64,000 nt of DNA. Origin: Shewanella fidelis ATCC BAA-318. Lineage in GTDB: Bacteria; Pseudomonadota; Gammaproteobacteria; Enterobacterales; Shewanellaceae. The position numbers and the translations under genes are program-made. Location of the stretch: positions 129,741 through 193,740 of the forward strand of contig NZ_KI912460.1 of assembly GCF_000518605.1 (NCBI RefSeq), read 5' to 3'. Under the pieces are notes generated by a model. That model did not search any database. It had not been told where the DNA came from and worked only from the letters and a program-made list of their open reading frames with translations. Below are positions 8,728 through 17,808 of the stretch, in pieces (the stretch's first letter is position 1; every line of letters begins with the position of its first letter).

Positions 8728-9465
8728 TTATGGTTAAAAATCAATCTAATAATGACTTGGGATATGTAATAATATCTTGTTATTGCTTGTTGTAATCAAT
8801 TTGGCTTGATATTTAATTTTTCCAAAAGACTCATTTGTTCGTATGCATATTAAATTTTATAGTAATTTAAATTTAGGGTACTTTGGTTGCCGTTTTGGTT
8901 GTAAACTCTTCCCTACAATAAAGTCATTTTCAGTTACTTTTCATGATTATCAATTCTACAAGGCTTTAAGCGTTGCAATAAAATGCATCTGGCCTTTGAT
9001 TTTTACGCTCTTTATTTTCTGTTTTTCAATTTTTTCAATGATTTATAGTTGAGGTTCTGTTTTGTTGCGGTCTTAATGTTGATTAATAAATTGGTCTAAT
9101 TTTACAAGTTGCTTACGTTTGTGGCTTTGACGGTAAAGTTTAAGAGATTATTGAGTTATTTAAGCTAGTTAGCATCTTCTATAGCTAAAATATTATTACA
9201 TACAGTGTCTTATTTTAAACAAGTTTAACCCTATATTTTTCATCAACATAACTTGAAAAATAATCAAACTTTAGTATTAATTGTTAACTTAAAATAAGAA
9301 GTGTTTTATTTTAAATAGATCATCAAATTATTCCACATGGTTCGAGTTTGATCCATTTGCTACTTTTATAAGTAGCGTTACGAGGGATAGCTTATTTTGC
9401 TTGATTACGTAGCAAACAGGGGATTACCAATATATAGGTAATTGAGCACCATAGTGGAGAGTCTC
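8728..9465. other. Long AT-rich leader region upstream of flp
   Basis: About 740 bp without a supported gene. It is very AT-rich and is expected to hold the promoter of the Tad operon. Close to flp there are nested inverted repeats: GCTACTT/AAGTAGC (9359-9365, 9370-9376), TTTGCTAC/GTAGCAAA (9356-9363, 9409-9416) and ATTACC/GGTAAT (9423-9428, 9437-9442). The first two share bases, so they cannot form together. No known riboswitch consensus was recognised. Confidence 0.55.
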
Positions 9466-9654
9466 ATGAATATTAAAAGCGTAATGAAACAATTTATTGA
9501 AGATGAAAGTGGTTTAACAGCGGTAGAGTATGCTATTGCTGGTGGTTTAGTTGTTGGTGGTATGATTGCGGCTTTTAGTGAGTTAGGTGATAACGCTACA
9601 AGTCGAATTGAATGTTTAGCGTCGGCAGTAAATGGTGATAGTACAAACTGTTAA
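9466..9654 (+). CDS. flp: Flp-type (type IVb) major pilin
   Basis: A 62-residue prepilin. A short basic leader ends in Gly and is followed by LTAVEYAIAGGLVVGGMIAA, with the Glu5-Tyr6 pair typical of Flp pilins; cleavage by TadV is expected after the Gly. Two cysteines near the C-terminus could form a disulfide. ATG 9466 has GGAGA at 9456-9460; the upstream in-frame TTG (9442) has no such site. First gene of the Tad locus and its likely most abundant product. Confidence 0.93.
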   Translation: MNIKSVMKQFIEDESGLTAVEYAIAGGLVVGGMIAAFSELGDNATSRIECLASAVNGDSTNC

Positions 9655-9730
9655 ATGAATTTAGATACAAAGGGTAAAGGTCAAGTTCAAGTAATTGAAT
9701 GCGATCTTTACTTTAATTAAAGGTTTCTAA

Positions 9731-10315
9731 ATGAACGATGATCAGATTGTTTCTCAAGTACTATTTTGTGGTGTTTTTCTATTTGTAGCTATTGCATATG
9801 ATCTATTAACTCACAAGATCCCAAATTGGCTGTCTCTAGCCGCAATAGCCAGTGGATTTCTAATCAATAGTTACTTCTCCCATTTTAATGGTTTACTACA
9901 CGCATTTTTAGGGTTTGTCTTAGCATTTGTCCTACTTTTTCCTGCGTTTTTGCTACGAATATTAGGTGCTGGCGATGTTAAATTAATGATGGGCATAGGC
10001 GCACTAATGGGCCCTAATTTATTATTGTGGAATCTAGCTTACGGCATAGCGGCTGGAGCTGTTACGAGTCTACTGCTTATATTGTGGAAAACAGGTATTA
10101 GCGGCGTAAGCCAAACGATCAAGCGTTACTGGGATTGTTTATATTGTAAAACCTACTTTAGGCCTGAGGAAGGGGAAGCGGCAGGACAAAAAGTACCTTA
10201 TGCACCAGCGCTAGCAATTGGTTGGTTACTTGCCTGTGCTTTTAACCCGCAAATAAGCCAACTCTATACTACAGTTAGCCAATCAATAGCCTCTTCGGTA
10301 GGAAGTTTATTATGA
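9731..10315 (+). CDS. tadV: Prepilin peptidase TadV/CpaA (A24 family)
   Basis: A 194-residue polytopic inner-membrane aspartic peptidase that matures Flp and the TadE/TadF pseudopilins. The two catalytic aspartates are visible in YDLLTHKIPN and GAGDVKLMMG. It lacks the N-methyltransferase domain of PilD, as is normal for TadV. Its stop overlaps the start of the AAA+ ATPase gene (ATGA), implying translational coupling. Confidence 0.93.
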   Translation: MNDDQIVSQVLFCGVFLFVAIAYDLLTHKIPNWLSLAAIASGFLINSYFSHFNGLLHAFLGFVLAFVLLFPAFLLRILGAGDVKLMMGIGALMGPNLLLWNLAYGIAAGAVTSLLLILWKTGISGVSQTIKRYWDCLYCKTYFRPEEGEAAGQKVPYAPALAIGWLLACAFNPQISQLYTTVSQSIASSVGSLL

Positions 10316-11634
10316 CTTCTGCAAACAACAGTCAAGCGCATCAGCTCCTAGGAAGTCATGGCGTAGAGACCACAGTTACCACTCCTTTGGTGGCTAGACC
10401 CATCAATATAGACCAAACCGGACTCAGTGAATCCTTATTATTAGATTTGATGCTAAAGCACTGCTTAGTGGCAGGAGTGTTAACCAAAGAGCGACTAACT
10501 GAATTAATGGGGGTTACGGGCGGGATTATTCAACAGTTACTGGATACGGCCAAACAACTTGCCTGGGTTGAAAACAGACAAACTACACCTGATGGTCAAA
10601 TGCGTTATGCGCTTAGTCTGGGGGGCGAGACACATGCAAAACAAGCACTAGCACGAAGTGGATATGTTGGCATAGTGCCAATCCCTTTAAGTCAATACGC
10701 TCACGTTTGCAAAGCCCAATCTAGTCGCGCCAAACCAATTACTTATGAGATGCTAACGAAAGGCCTATCAGCGTTAGTTTTGCCTGACAATTTACTATTT
10801 AAAATTGGTCCAGCAATGAACTCTACGCGGCCAGTATTAATATATGGCCCGCCAGGTACAGGTAAAAGTTATTTATGTCGGCATCTCAATTTAACCTTAG
10901 GTGATTCGGTACTTATTCCCTATGCATTAGCAATAGGCAATGAAATCATTCAAGTATTCGATCCTGAGTTACATCATAAAGTTAAAGATAGCAGTGTTAA
11001 ATCACTGAAACTTAGTGAGGGACATGATCCCCGTTGGTTCAGGTGTCAGCGGCCATTAAGGATTACAGGTGGTGAACTGACCGCTGAAATGTTAGAGGTC
11101 CAGTTTGATAGCCATAGTAGAACTTATAAGGCGCCAATACAGTTAAAAGCGAACAATGGCATTTTACTTTTAGATGATTTAGGCCGTCAAAAAATAAGTG
11201 CTAAGCAATTGTTTAATCGTTGGATTATTCCAATGGAAGAGCGAAGGGACTTTTTAAGTTTACAATCTGGTGAGCACTTTGAAATTCCGTTTGAATTGAT
11301 ATTACTCTTCTCAACAAACCTTGATCCTAAACAGTTGGTAGATGAGGCCTTCTTACGGCGGCTCGGCTATAAAATTCACTTTGATGCACTTGATGAACGT
11401 TTGTATCGCAAGATTTGGTTTCAAGTATGCGGATCACTAGATTTGAACTGTAGCGAAGAAATATTTCAGTATCTGCTTGAAGAGTACCATCAACGTTATA
11501 AAAAACCATTAATTCCCTGCTACCCAAGAGATCTACTTGGGATTATGTCAGATCAAATTGCCTTTATGGAGTTTGAGCGAGTGATCACGCCCTCATTGAT
11601 TGATTCGGCATGGTCTATCTATTTTGTTGAATAA
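10312..11634 (+). CDS. AAA+ ATPase of the Tad locus
   Basis: A 440-residue protein. The N-terminal part (about 35-110) looks like a winged-helix domain. An AAA+ module follows: Walker A GPPGTGKS (179-186), Walker B ILLLDD (284-289), sensor-1 STN (334-336) and a candidate arginine finger FLRR (347-350). The fold is closer to MoxR-like or chaperone AAA+ proteins than to the secretion ATPase TadA, which is encoded separately at 17809. It overlaps tadV by 4 bp. It is not part of the canonical Aggregatibacter or Caulobacter tad/cpa set. A role in remodelling, assembly or regulation of the pilus machine is inference. Confidence 0.85.
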   Translation: MTSANNSQAHQLLGSHGVETTVTTPLVARPINIDQTGLSESLLLDLMLKHCLVAGVLTKERLTELMGVTGGIIQQLLDTAKQLAWVENRQTTPDGQMRYALSLGGETHAKQALARSGYVGIVPIPLSQYAHVCKAQSSRAKPITYEMLTKGLSALVLPDNLLFKIGPAMNSTRPVLIYGPPGTGKSYLCRHLNLTLGDSVLIPYALAIGNEIIQVFDPELHHKVKDSSVKSLKLSEGHDPRWFRCQRPLRITGGELTAEMLEVQFDSHSRTYKAPIQLKANNGILLLDDLGRQKISAKQLFNRWIIPMEERRDFLSLQSGEHFEIPFELILLFSTNLDPKQLVDEAFLRRLGYKIHFDALDERLYRKIWFQVCGSLDLNCSEEIFQYLLEEYHQRYKKPLIPCYPRDLLGIMSDQIAFMEFERVITPSLIDSAWSIYFVE

Positions 11635-11659
11635 AGTAAGGGAAGCCTAGGAGAACGAA

Positions 11660-12493
11660 ATGAACAATAAAACCCTGTTATTTGTCATTTTATCATTAGT
11701 GTTCGGTATCGTTGCTGTCTATCTTGCCCAGAACTGGTTAAAGACAAATACTCAAACAGAAAAAGTGGGTTCTACGTCTACGGTTGTCACTATGGTATCT
11801 GAAGTGCCGCTTGGGACAATTATAGAGCGTAAGCATTTAGCGTTAACTCCGGTGCCCGATGATTTTATACCTAAAGGTGCACTAACCGAAATAAGTCAAG
11901 CTGAGGGGCAGGTTGTCAAAAACCGTTTGTATCAAGGAGAAGTACTACGTAAAGAAAGAATTACCCCTAAAGGTGAAGGAAGTACTTTGGCTAGCCTTAT
12001 TACACCAACAATGCGAGCAGTAACGATACGAGTCAATGATGTTGTCGGTGTGGCTGGTTTTCTTCTTCCTGGCAATCGCGTTGATATTATAAATATTATT
12101 ACAAAAGGCGGGCTTAAAACCGATGTGGTTTTGTCAAATGTAAAAATATTGGCGATTGATCAGCGAGCATCAAATGATGAAAACAAGCCAGTTGTGGTTC
12201 GAGCGGTGACTTTGGAACTAAGTCTAGAGCAAGCTGAAACCTTGATGATTGCAAAAAGTCGTGGAGCACTTCAGTTAGCGTTAAGAAACCCGAATGACAC
12301 AGCCATTATAGAGTTAGCAAATTTAGATCTTAAGCCCGTTAAGAATGAGTTCGAACAAGCTGTTATCGATCAGCCTGAGCCAATAGCAGATATAAGCCAA
12401 AAGACTACGGCAATGGAAAGTTCTGCCTATAAGGTTTTATTGCTGAAAGGTATGCAAGAGCAAGAGATTAAAATTGAAAACAAGCCTGAATAA
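11660..12493 (+). CDS. rcpC: Flp pilus assembly protein RcpC/CpaB
   Basis: A 277-residue periplasmic protein with an N-terminal membrane anchor (about residues 5-24), a SAF-type domain (SEVPLGTIIERKHLALTPVP) and the RcpC-like conserved block around RAVTIRVNDVVGVAGFLLPG. It is associated with the secretin and with pilin modification or stability. A ribosome binding site (GGAGAA) precedes the ATG. It sits between the ATPase and secretin genes, as in most tad loci. Confidence 0.92.
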   Translation: MNNKTLLFVILSLVFGIVAVYLAQNWLKTNTQTEKVGSTSTVVTMVSEVPLGTIIERKHLALTPVPDDFIPKGALTEISQAEGQVVKNRLYQGEVLRKERITPKGEGSTLASLITPTMRAVTIRVNDVVGVAGFLLPGNRVDIINIITKGGLKTDVVLSNVKILAIDQRASNDENKPVVVRAVTLELSLEQAETLMIAKSRGALQLALRNPNDTAIIELANLDLKPVKNEFEQAVIDQPEPIADISQKTTAMESSAYKVLLLKGMQEQEIKIENKPE

Positions 12494-12534
12494 GCAGGTC
12501 GCAAACATAGAGCAGATTATAGAAGGAGAACGAC

Positions 12535-13971
12535 ATGTTATTAACTCGATATAGCATCTTGGTTTGTTTGCTAGCTTGTTTTTATAGCCAACTTGTTATT
12601 GCTGGTGGGCCAACAGCTGGGATCAGAAATGAGGTGTTACCAATACCCATATTTAAGTCTCGCATATTCATGTTAGACAAACCGGTGCATCGAGTTTCCG
12701 TTGGGAGTCCGGCAATTGCAGACATTAAGTTGCTGCCTAATAATGAACTTTATGTATTGGGTAAACAATTAGGTAGTACTAACATCATGATTTGGAATGA
12801 AAATGAGCAACTATCTAAAATAATGGATATTGAGGTGACCCATGATTTAAATGGCTTAAAACTGCGTTTGCACCAGTTTTTACCATCGGAAAAGTTGGGG
12901 GTTCAAACCTCACAAGGTCAGTTGTTATTAAGCGGTCAGGCTTCAAATTTGCAAAAAATGAACACTGCGGTTGAGTTGGCACAAGGTTACGCTGAGGCGG
13001 CAGCGGGTGGGAGAGCGCCGAGTAAAGTGCTCAATATGATGACCATTGGTGGAGATCATCAAGTCATGCTTGAGGTCGTGGTAGCTGAGGTGCAGCGTAA
13101 TGTTGCAAGACAGTTTGATTCTAAATTTTTTATATTTAATCAAGGTTCAAACTTGTCTGGTGGGATAGTCGGTGGCGGCGGTGGCTTCGACCCCGGAAAC
13201 ATTGGTGGTATCGATAGCAAAGGTATTTTTGCGCAGTATATCAATGGCGATCTGTTGATGAACTTTGCGCTCGATGTTGCTAAGCAAAATGGATTAGCCA
13301 AGGTATTGGCTGAGCCAAACGTGACCGCGATGAGCGGACAATCGGCAGAGTTTTTATCTGGTGGGGAGTTCCCAATACCCGTACCGGGAGAGAACGGCAA
13401 TACTACGATTGAATACAGAGATTATGGGGTTGGAGTTAAATTTGTACCTACAGTTTTAGATTCAGGCCAGATAAATCTAAATCTGAATGTGGTTGTGAGT
13501 GAGATAAGCAACTCCAATGGTTTTGTCATTACCGGTAATACTTCAACTTCCCTTGTTGTTCCTTCACTAGTGAAACGTAGCACTGCTACTACCGTAGAAC
13601 TTGCTGATGGCCAAACTATTGCGATTAGTGGGCTTATTAGCGATACATTACGAGAAAACATCGATAAATTGCCAGGACTTGGGGATGTTCCGGTACTCGG
13701 CCAGCTCTTTACAAGTAAGAGCTTTCAAAGCGGACAAAGTGAGTTAGTTATTCTCGTTACCCCAAGACTGGTTAGGGCCTTTAATAAGAAGGATATCTCT
13801 TTGCCTACAGACGGGTTTGTGCTGCCATCTGATGTTGAGTTTTACCTGTTAGGTAAATTATCCCATAAGCAAAAACCGGAGAAAGCAGATGAAACCCGTT
13901 ATCAACCAGTTAGGTCTGAGTCTCAGCTAGATGATACAGGTACTCAACAAAAATACGGTCATTCTCTCTAA
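12535..13971 (+). CDS. rcpA: Tad pilus secretin RcpA/CpaC
   Basis: A 478-residue outer-membrane secretin that forms the channel for the Flp pilus. A signal peptide ends near residue 23. The N-terminal pilus-secretin domain follows (VGSPAIADIKLLPNNELYVLGK), then a BON-like segment and the C-terminal secretin domain with the family signature around VELADGQTIAISGLISD and LGDVPVLGQLFTSKSF. A glycine-rich stretch near residue 208 (SGGIVGGGGGFDPGNIGG) is probably a gate loop. GAAGGAGAA lies just upstream of the ATG. Confidence 0.94.
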   Translation: MLLTRYSILVCLLACFYSQLVIAGGPTAGIRNEVLPIPIFKSRIFMLDKPVHRVSVGSPAIADIKLLPNNELYVLGKQLGSTNIMIWNENEQLSKIMDIEVTHDLNGLKLRLHQFLPSEKLGVQTSQGQLLLSGQASNLQKMNTAVELAQGYAEAAAGGRAPSKVLNMMTIGGDHQVMLEVVVAEVQRNVARQFDSKFFIFNQGSNLSGGIVGGGGGFDPGNIGGIDSKGIFAQYINGDLLMNFALDVAKQNGLAKVLAEPNVTAMSGQSAEFLSGGEFPIPVPGENGNTTIEYRDYGVGVKFVPTVLDSGQINLNLNVVVSEISNSNGFVITGNTSTSLVVPSLVKRSTATTVELADGQTIAISGLISDTLRENIDKLPGLGDVPVLGQLFTSKSFQSGQSELVILVTPRLVRAFNKKDISLPTDGFVLPSDVEFYLLGKLSHKQKPEKADETRYQPVRSESQLDDTGTQQKYGHSL

Positions 13972-13987
13972 TTTGAGGCGATAGCTT

Positions 13988-14269
13988 ATGAAACCAATTG
14001 CTAAAAAAATTTATTTTGTTGCACTTTTTATTTTCGGTGTAGCTATTAGTGGTTGTACCAAAATCAATGACTTTGAGATGGGAGACAGCTACTACCGTAT
14101 TAAACAAGTGCAAATATTAGACCCACAAGCAGCAGAAAAAAACGACGGTATTATACTTAGTCTAGATGGTAATTATGGAAGAAAAGTGATGCAGACTTAT
14201 CGTTCTAGCACTGTAGAACCAGCCTCTGCTCGAGGGATGGGCTCTGTATCAAGTGGTAACTCTAATTAG
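13988..14269 (+). CDS. Small lipoprotein of the Tad locus
   Basis: A 93-residue predicted lipoprotein. The signal peptide ends in the lipobox ISGC, so Cys is residue 23. The mature part is short and polar with no recognised domain. It occupies the position between the secretin and the pseudopilins where other loci encode RcpB/CpaD or another pilot-like lipoprotein. It may help secretin targeting, but this is inferred from position only. Confidence 0.75.
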   Translation: MKPIAKKIYFVALFIFGVAISGCTKINDFEMGDSYYRIKQVQILDPQAAEKNDGIILSLDGNYGRKVMQTYRSSTVEPASARGMGSVSSGNSN

Positions 14270-14286
14270 TTTAGAGGGCTTTAATT

Positions 14287-15591
14287 ATGGCGAGGACAAT
14301 CGTTAAAAGATCATTTTCAAGAAACGCTCAGACTGGTGCGATTATTGTGATGTTTACTATTGGCCTTTTTGCAATAGTCGCGATGGCCGCACTTGCGATT
14401 GATGGTAGCCATATGCTGCTTAATAAAGGTCGATTACAAAATTCGGTTGATTCTGCCGCATTAAGTGCAGCGAAAGTGCTTCAAGATGGCGGAACCTTAA
14501 CTGAGGCAAGGCAAGCAGTTATAGCCATTTTGGCGCAAAACTTAAATCATGCCGAAAACATAGAGCTTGAAGATGTTATATCACTTGCGAGCCCTGACTA
14601 CTCAAGCGAACAGGTCACTAGCCATGTATCTGTTGAATTTTCAGCGTTACCTGATCCGTTCATTGCCGGAGCCGATGAGACGTTCGAATATGTAAGAGTT
14701 CGCGTTGAAGGGGTTAATTTAGCTAACTATTTAGCGCAAGTGTTTAATTTTAATAAAACAGTTAGAGCTTCTGCTGTGGCAGGTAGAAGTACAGATATTG
14801 AATGTTTAAATAAAGTTGTTCCGCTTTTAGTTTGCGGGGATATGTCACAGCCAACAAATAATTACGGCATGACACATGGTAGTTTGCATGTGATGAAAAT
14901 CGGCTCCAAGCAAAAACCAAGTGATCCTGACATCACCTTAGGCCCCGGAAACTTTCAATTATTAGATTTAGGTGGACCCGGTGGTAAAGGTATAGAGCAA
15001 GGGCTTGCTGGTGAGTTTTCACCTAATGCGTGTGTGAGTGTTGGTCAAAATATTCCAACTGAACCTGGTAATAAGGTCGGCCCGGTGGCAACAGGTTTAA
15101 ATACACGTTTTGGCACTTGGCCCAATGGAGGCCAGTTAAATTCGACTGATCACCCACGAGATATCAATACCTGCGAAGGTGACAGGTTATTGGTTGATTC
15201 AGAGAGCCAAATTACTAACCCTGCAGCAGAGTATTACAGTTATGCCGCTTACTATGGCCAGGATGTGAATGAAAATCCAGTGTCTTCAAGCTTACATTGC
15301 AAAACGGGCAATATCATTGACTCTTCATCTACTCGAGCCGATCGCAGAAAGCTACCTATAGTCATAGGCGATTGCGATGGCAAAGTGAATGGTAAAAATG
15401 TTGTTGAGGTAAAATCCATAGGCTGCTTTTTTTTAACTCAACAAGTAGAACATACAGGTAATACATCAATTATTATTGGCGAATACATCTCCGAATGCGG
15501 TTCTTCTGGAAATGCATCACTTGATCCTGATTTTGACAGTGACAACTTCACTATCGTGTTATATCGAGATCCTGATAGCCCTGACTCTTAG
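14287..15591 (+). CDS. tadG: TadG-like pilus assembly protein
   Basis: A 434-residue protein with one N-terminal membrane helix (about residues 18-40) inside the family block QTGAIIVMFTIGLFAIVAMA, then AIDGSHMLLNKGRLQNSVDS, which is typical of TadG/Flp pilus assembly proteins. The rest is periplasmic with several Cys that may form disulfides. No von Willebrand A metal-site motif was seen. It is immediately followed by tadE; the tadG-tadE-tadF order differs from the Aggregatibacter order (tadE, tadF, tadG). Confidence 0.85.
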   Translation: MARTIVKRSFSRNAQTGAIIVMFTIGLFAIVAMAALAIDGSHMLLNKGRLQNSVDSAALSAAKVLQDGGTLTEARQAVIAILAQNLNHAENIELEDVISLASPDYSSEQVTSHVSVEFSALPDPFIAGADETFEYVRVRVEGVNLANYLAQVFNFNKTVRASAVAGRSTDIECLNKVVPLLVCGDMSQPTNNYGMTHGSLHVMKIGSKQKPSDPDITLGPGNFQLLDLGGPGGKGIEQGLAGEFSPNACVSVGQNIPTEPGNKVGPVATGLNTRFGTWPNGGQLNSTDHPRDINTCEGDRLLVDSESQITNPAAEYYSYAAYYGQDVNENPVSSSLHCKTGNIIDSSSTRADRRKLPIVIGDCDGKVNGKNVVEVKSIGCFFLTQQVEHTGNTSIIIGEYISECGSSGNASLDPDFDSDNFTIVLYRDPDSPDS

Positions 15592-15599
15592 GCTTGATT

Positions 15600-16070
15600 A
15601 TGGATAGAAAACAGCAACAAGGCATTGCGGTGATAGAATTCACTCTGGTGTTACCAATACTGGTACTGATCATTTTTACCACCGTCGAGCTTGGTCGTTT
15701 GTTATTTCAATATAGCGAACTGACACGCATGGCCAGAAGTGGCGGACGTTTCATTGCTAATACCGCAATAGTAAACACGACAGGGACTTTACCTAGTACG
15801 CTATCTGATGCCAACTGTGACTTCTGTATTTCAAAGATGAAGCGGGTGCTGTTAGCTGGTGATACGGTCAATTCTGCGTCTAATCTTTCTGGGCTTACTG
15901 CTGCTGATATTACCGTTGTCGAGTATCCAGCTGATAGCGGAGTGTTAGTGGTGAGTGTGAGCTATGACTGGACGCCGCTGTTTTCTGATAAGTTACAAAC
16001 TTTCTCTTTTGCTGAAGATATCGACATTAGTTTTAACTTAAATGCCAGTTATGCGGTTACAGCATTATGA
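15600..16070 (+). CDS. tadE: TadE-family pseudopilin
   Basis: A 156-residue pseudopilin-like protein. The leader ends in Gly, followed by IAVIEFTLVLPILVLIIF, with Glu at position 5 after the predicted TadV cut. Two cysteines (DANCDFC) are close together in the periplasmic part. The frame also opens at TTG 15594, but ATG 15600 is preferred. It overlaps the next gene by 4 bp (ATGA). Confidence 0.9.
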   Translation: MDRKQQQGIAVIEFTLVLPILVLIIFTTVELGRLLFQYSELTRMARSGGRFIANTAIVNTTGTLPSTLSDANCDFCISKMKRVLLAGDTVNSASNLSGLTAADITVVEYPADSGVLVVSVSYDWTPLFSDKLQTFSFAEDIDISFNLNASYAVTAL

Positions 16071-16501
16071 TTAAACAACGAGGTGTTTACGTTATTGAAT
16101 TTACCTTAGTGGCTGCAGTCTTTTTTATTTTACTGTTTGCCGCCATTGAGTTTGGTCGTCTGTTATTTACCTATAATGTATTGCATGAAGCCTCAAGAAG
16201 AGCCGCTAGGCTTGCGGTGGTATGTCAAGTTAATAGTGATATTAACTCGATTGCGCTTTTCAATGATGCCGACATCTTACCTAATTTGAACGCAACTAAT
16301 TTAACAATAAGCTACTTGAGCTATGACGGCAATAATGCTTCCGGTATCGATATTGATCTAGTCAGAGCTGAAATAAAAGATTATCAGCACCAATTTTTAG
16401 TGCCGGGCTTATATCGGACTTTAAACTCGCCAACTTTCGTAACAACCTTGCCTCGAGAAAGCTTAGGGGTATTTAAAGGCGGTACTACAGACTGTAGTTA
16501 A
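16067..16501 (+). CDS. tadF: TadE/TadF-family pseudopilin
   Basis: A 144-residue second pseudopilin. The short leader ends in Gly, then VYVIEFTLVAAVFFILLF with Glu5, followed by EFGRLLFTYNVLHEASRRAAR, the conserved TadE-like block. It starts inside the tadE stop codon, so the two are translationally coupled and probably made in equal amounts. The name tadF is given by position; it could equally be called a second TadE. Confidence 0.88.
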   Translation: MIKQRGVYVIEFTLVAAVFFILLFAAIEFGRLLFTYNVLHEASRRAARLAVVCQVNSDINSIALFNDADILPNLNATNLTISYLSYDGNNASGIDIDLVRAEIKDYQHQFLVPGLYRTLNSPTFVTTLPRESLGVFKGGTTDCS

Positions 16502-16573
16502 AAGAATAAAAATACTAACCGATTATTGTCTATAGTTTATATAGCCAAAACATTTGAGACGGGGGGATGCAAT

Positions 16574-17806
16574 ATGGATAAGCCAATTGAGCTATACGTC
16601 TCTAATGATCATAACGACCCACAAAAAATTATGCATATTAGTTTACCGTTTCAGATTAAGGCCGTTGTGGTTAGTAATGGCATACAGTCATTAGACTGGT
16701 TGAAAACTAGCTTACAAAGTGTTGGTAATCTTCACTCAAAATCCTGCTGTTTTTTAGAGCCCTACCTTGCTAACAATCAACATGACTTCAACCTAGTACT
16801 ATTATTGTTACCCAATGATTTACAAGAAGCTGAGTCAGCACTTAAATATGCTGCTAATTTTGATTGTGACATTGTCATTCTTGGATTAAATACTCCGCAA
16901 CAGGTTTTAAGGCTTGCGTTTCAATTTGGGGTAACGGACTTCATTCCACAGGGTTCGCCTAGAGAGGAGTTGGTCAATTCTATAGAGAAGATTTCGGCTA
17001 AGTTATTAAGACAAGCTAAGCTCGCCCCTGTTATTGCCGTTGTCAATGGTAAAGCAGGTTCTGGAGCGAGTTTTATCAGCGCCAGCCTTGCCGATATTGC
17101 GTCTAAAGATACCAGTGTAGAGGTGGCATTATTGGATTTAGATCTTCATCAAGGAAGCCTAGCTCATATGCTTGGTAGAGCTGCAAAGTATTCAATATGT
17201 GATGTATTAACCTCGATTGAAGCACTCGATGAAGTGGCCTTGAAAAGTACGATGACCAACAATGCTGGTGTCAGCTTATTGGCTGCCAAACCTTATGAGC
17301 TGCTTATGCTTGAACAGCAGGTTGATTTTTCAAAAAGCAAACAGCTGTTATGGAAATTTAGGCACTTCTATAAACAAGTTATTCTAGACCTTTCTAGAGG
17401 ACCGGAATTATGGAATTACCAACTCTTAACTGATGCGACGATCTTAATTGTTACTCAGCAGCATATTATGCATTTAAGACAAACCAAGGACTTAGTTACA
17501 CAGTTAACTCAAAATATGGGAATTGCGATCGACAATATTCACTTAATTGTTAATCGTTATGACAAAAATTCGAGCATCTCTATTGCCGATGTAAAAGAAA
17601 CAATCGGCATTGAGCGTGTTTATACAATTATCAATGATTATAAACTCGCAAGTGAGTGTGTTGAGTTAAGTAAATCAATAACTGAACTTGGCAAAAAACA
17701 AAAGTTGGTTGCAGATTTTAGAAATTTAGCCCAAAAGTTTCTTGCAGATGAAACCAGTGAGTTAGCGGGGAAAAAAGGGTTCTGGCAACGAGTACTAGGG
17801 AAGTAA
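16574..17806 (+). CDS. tadZ: TadZ/CpaE ParA-like localisation ATPase
   Basis: A 410-residue cytoplasmic protein that directs polar or focal assembly of Tad machines. The N-terminal 140 residues are a receiver-like domain without a recognisable phospho-acceptor context. The C-terminal part is ParA/MinD-like with a deviant Walker A, VNGKAGSGASFIS, lacking the Lys before Ser/Thr that true ParA proteins have. LLDLDLHQGSLAHMLG is the Walker A'/B region. The frame opens at TTG 16526, but GGGGGGA at 16561-16567 supports ATG 16574. Confidence 0.88.
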   Translation: MDKPIELYVSNDHNDPQKIMHISLPFQIKAVVVSNGIQSLDWLKTSLQSVGNLHSKSCCFLEPYLANNQHDFNLVLLLLPNDLQEAESALKYAANFDCDIVILGLNTPQQVLRLAFQFGVTDFIPQGSPREELVNSIEKISAKLLRQAKLAPVIAVVNGKAGSGASFISASLADIASKDTSVEVALLDLDLHQGSLAHMLGRAAKYSICDVLTSIEALDEVALKSTMTNNAGVSLLAAKPYELLMLEQQVDFSKSKQLLWKFRHFYKQVILDLSRGPELWNYQLLTDATILIVTQQHIMHLRQTKDLVTQLTQNMGIAIDNIHLIVNRYDKNSSISIADVKETIGIERVYTIINDYKLASECVELSKSITELGKKQKLVADFRNLAQKFLADETSELAGKKGFWQRVLGK

Positions 17807-17808
17807 AA

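Noticed and set aside
8843..9052. 69-residue ORF in the gap before flp
   Set aside because: Very AT-rich, no ribosome binding site and a phenylalanine-rich composition typical of chance ORFs; no recognised family.
9331..9360. GGTTCGAGTTTGATCC resembling a tRNA T-arm
   Set aside because: No acceptor stem, anticodon arm or CCA-end context nearby; the arms do not pair properly.
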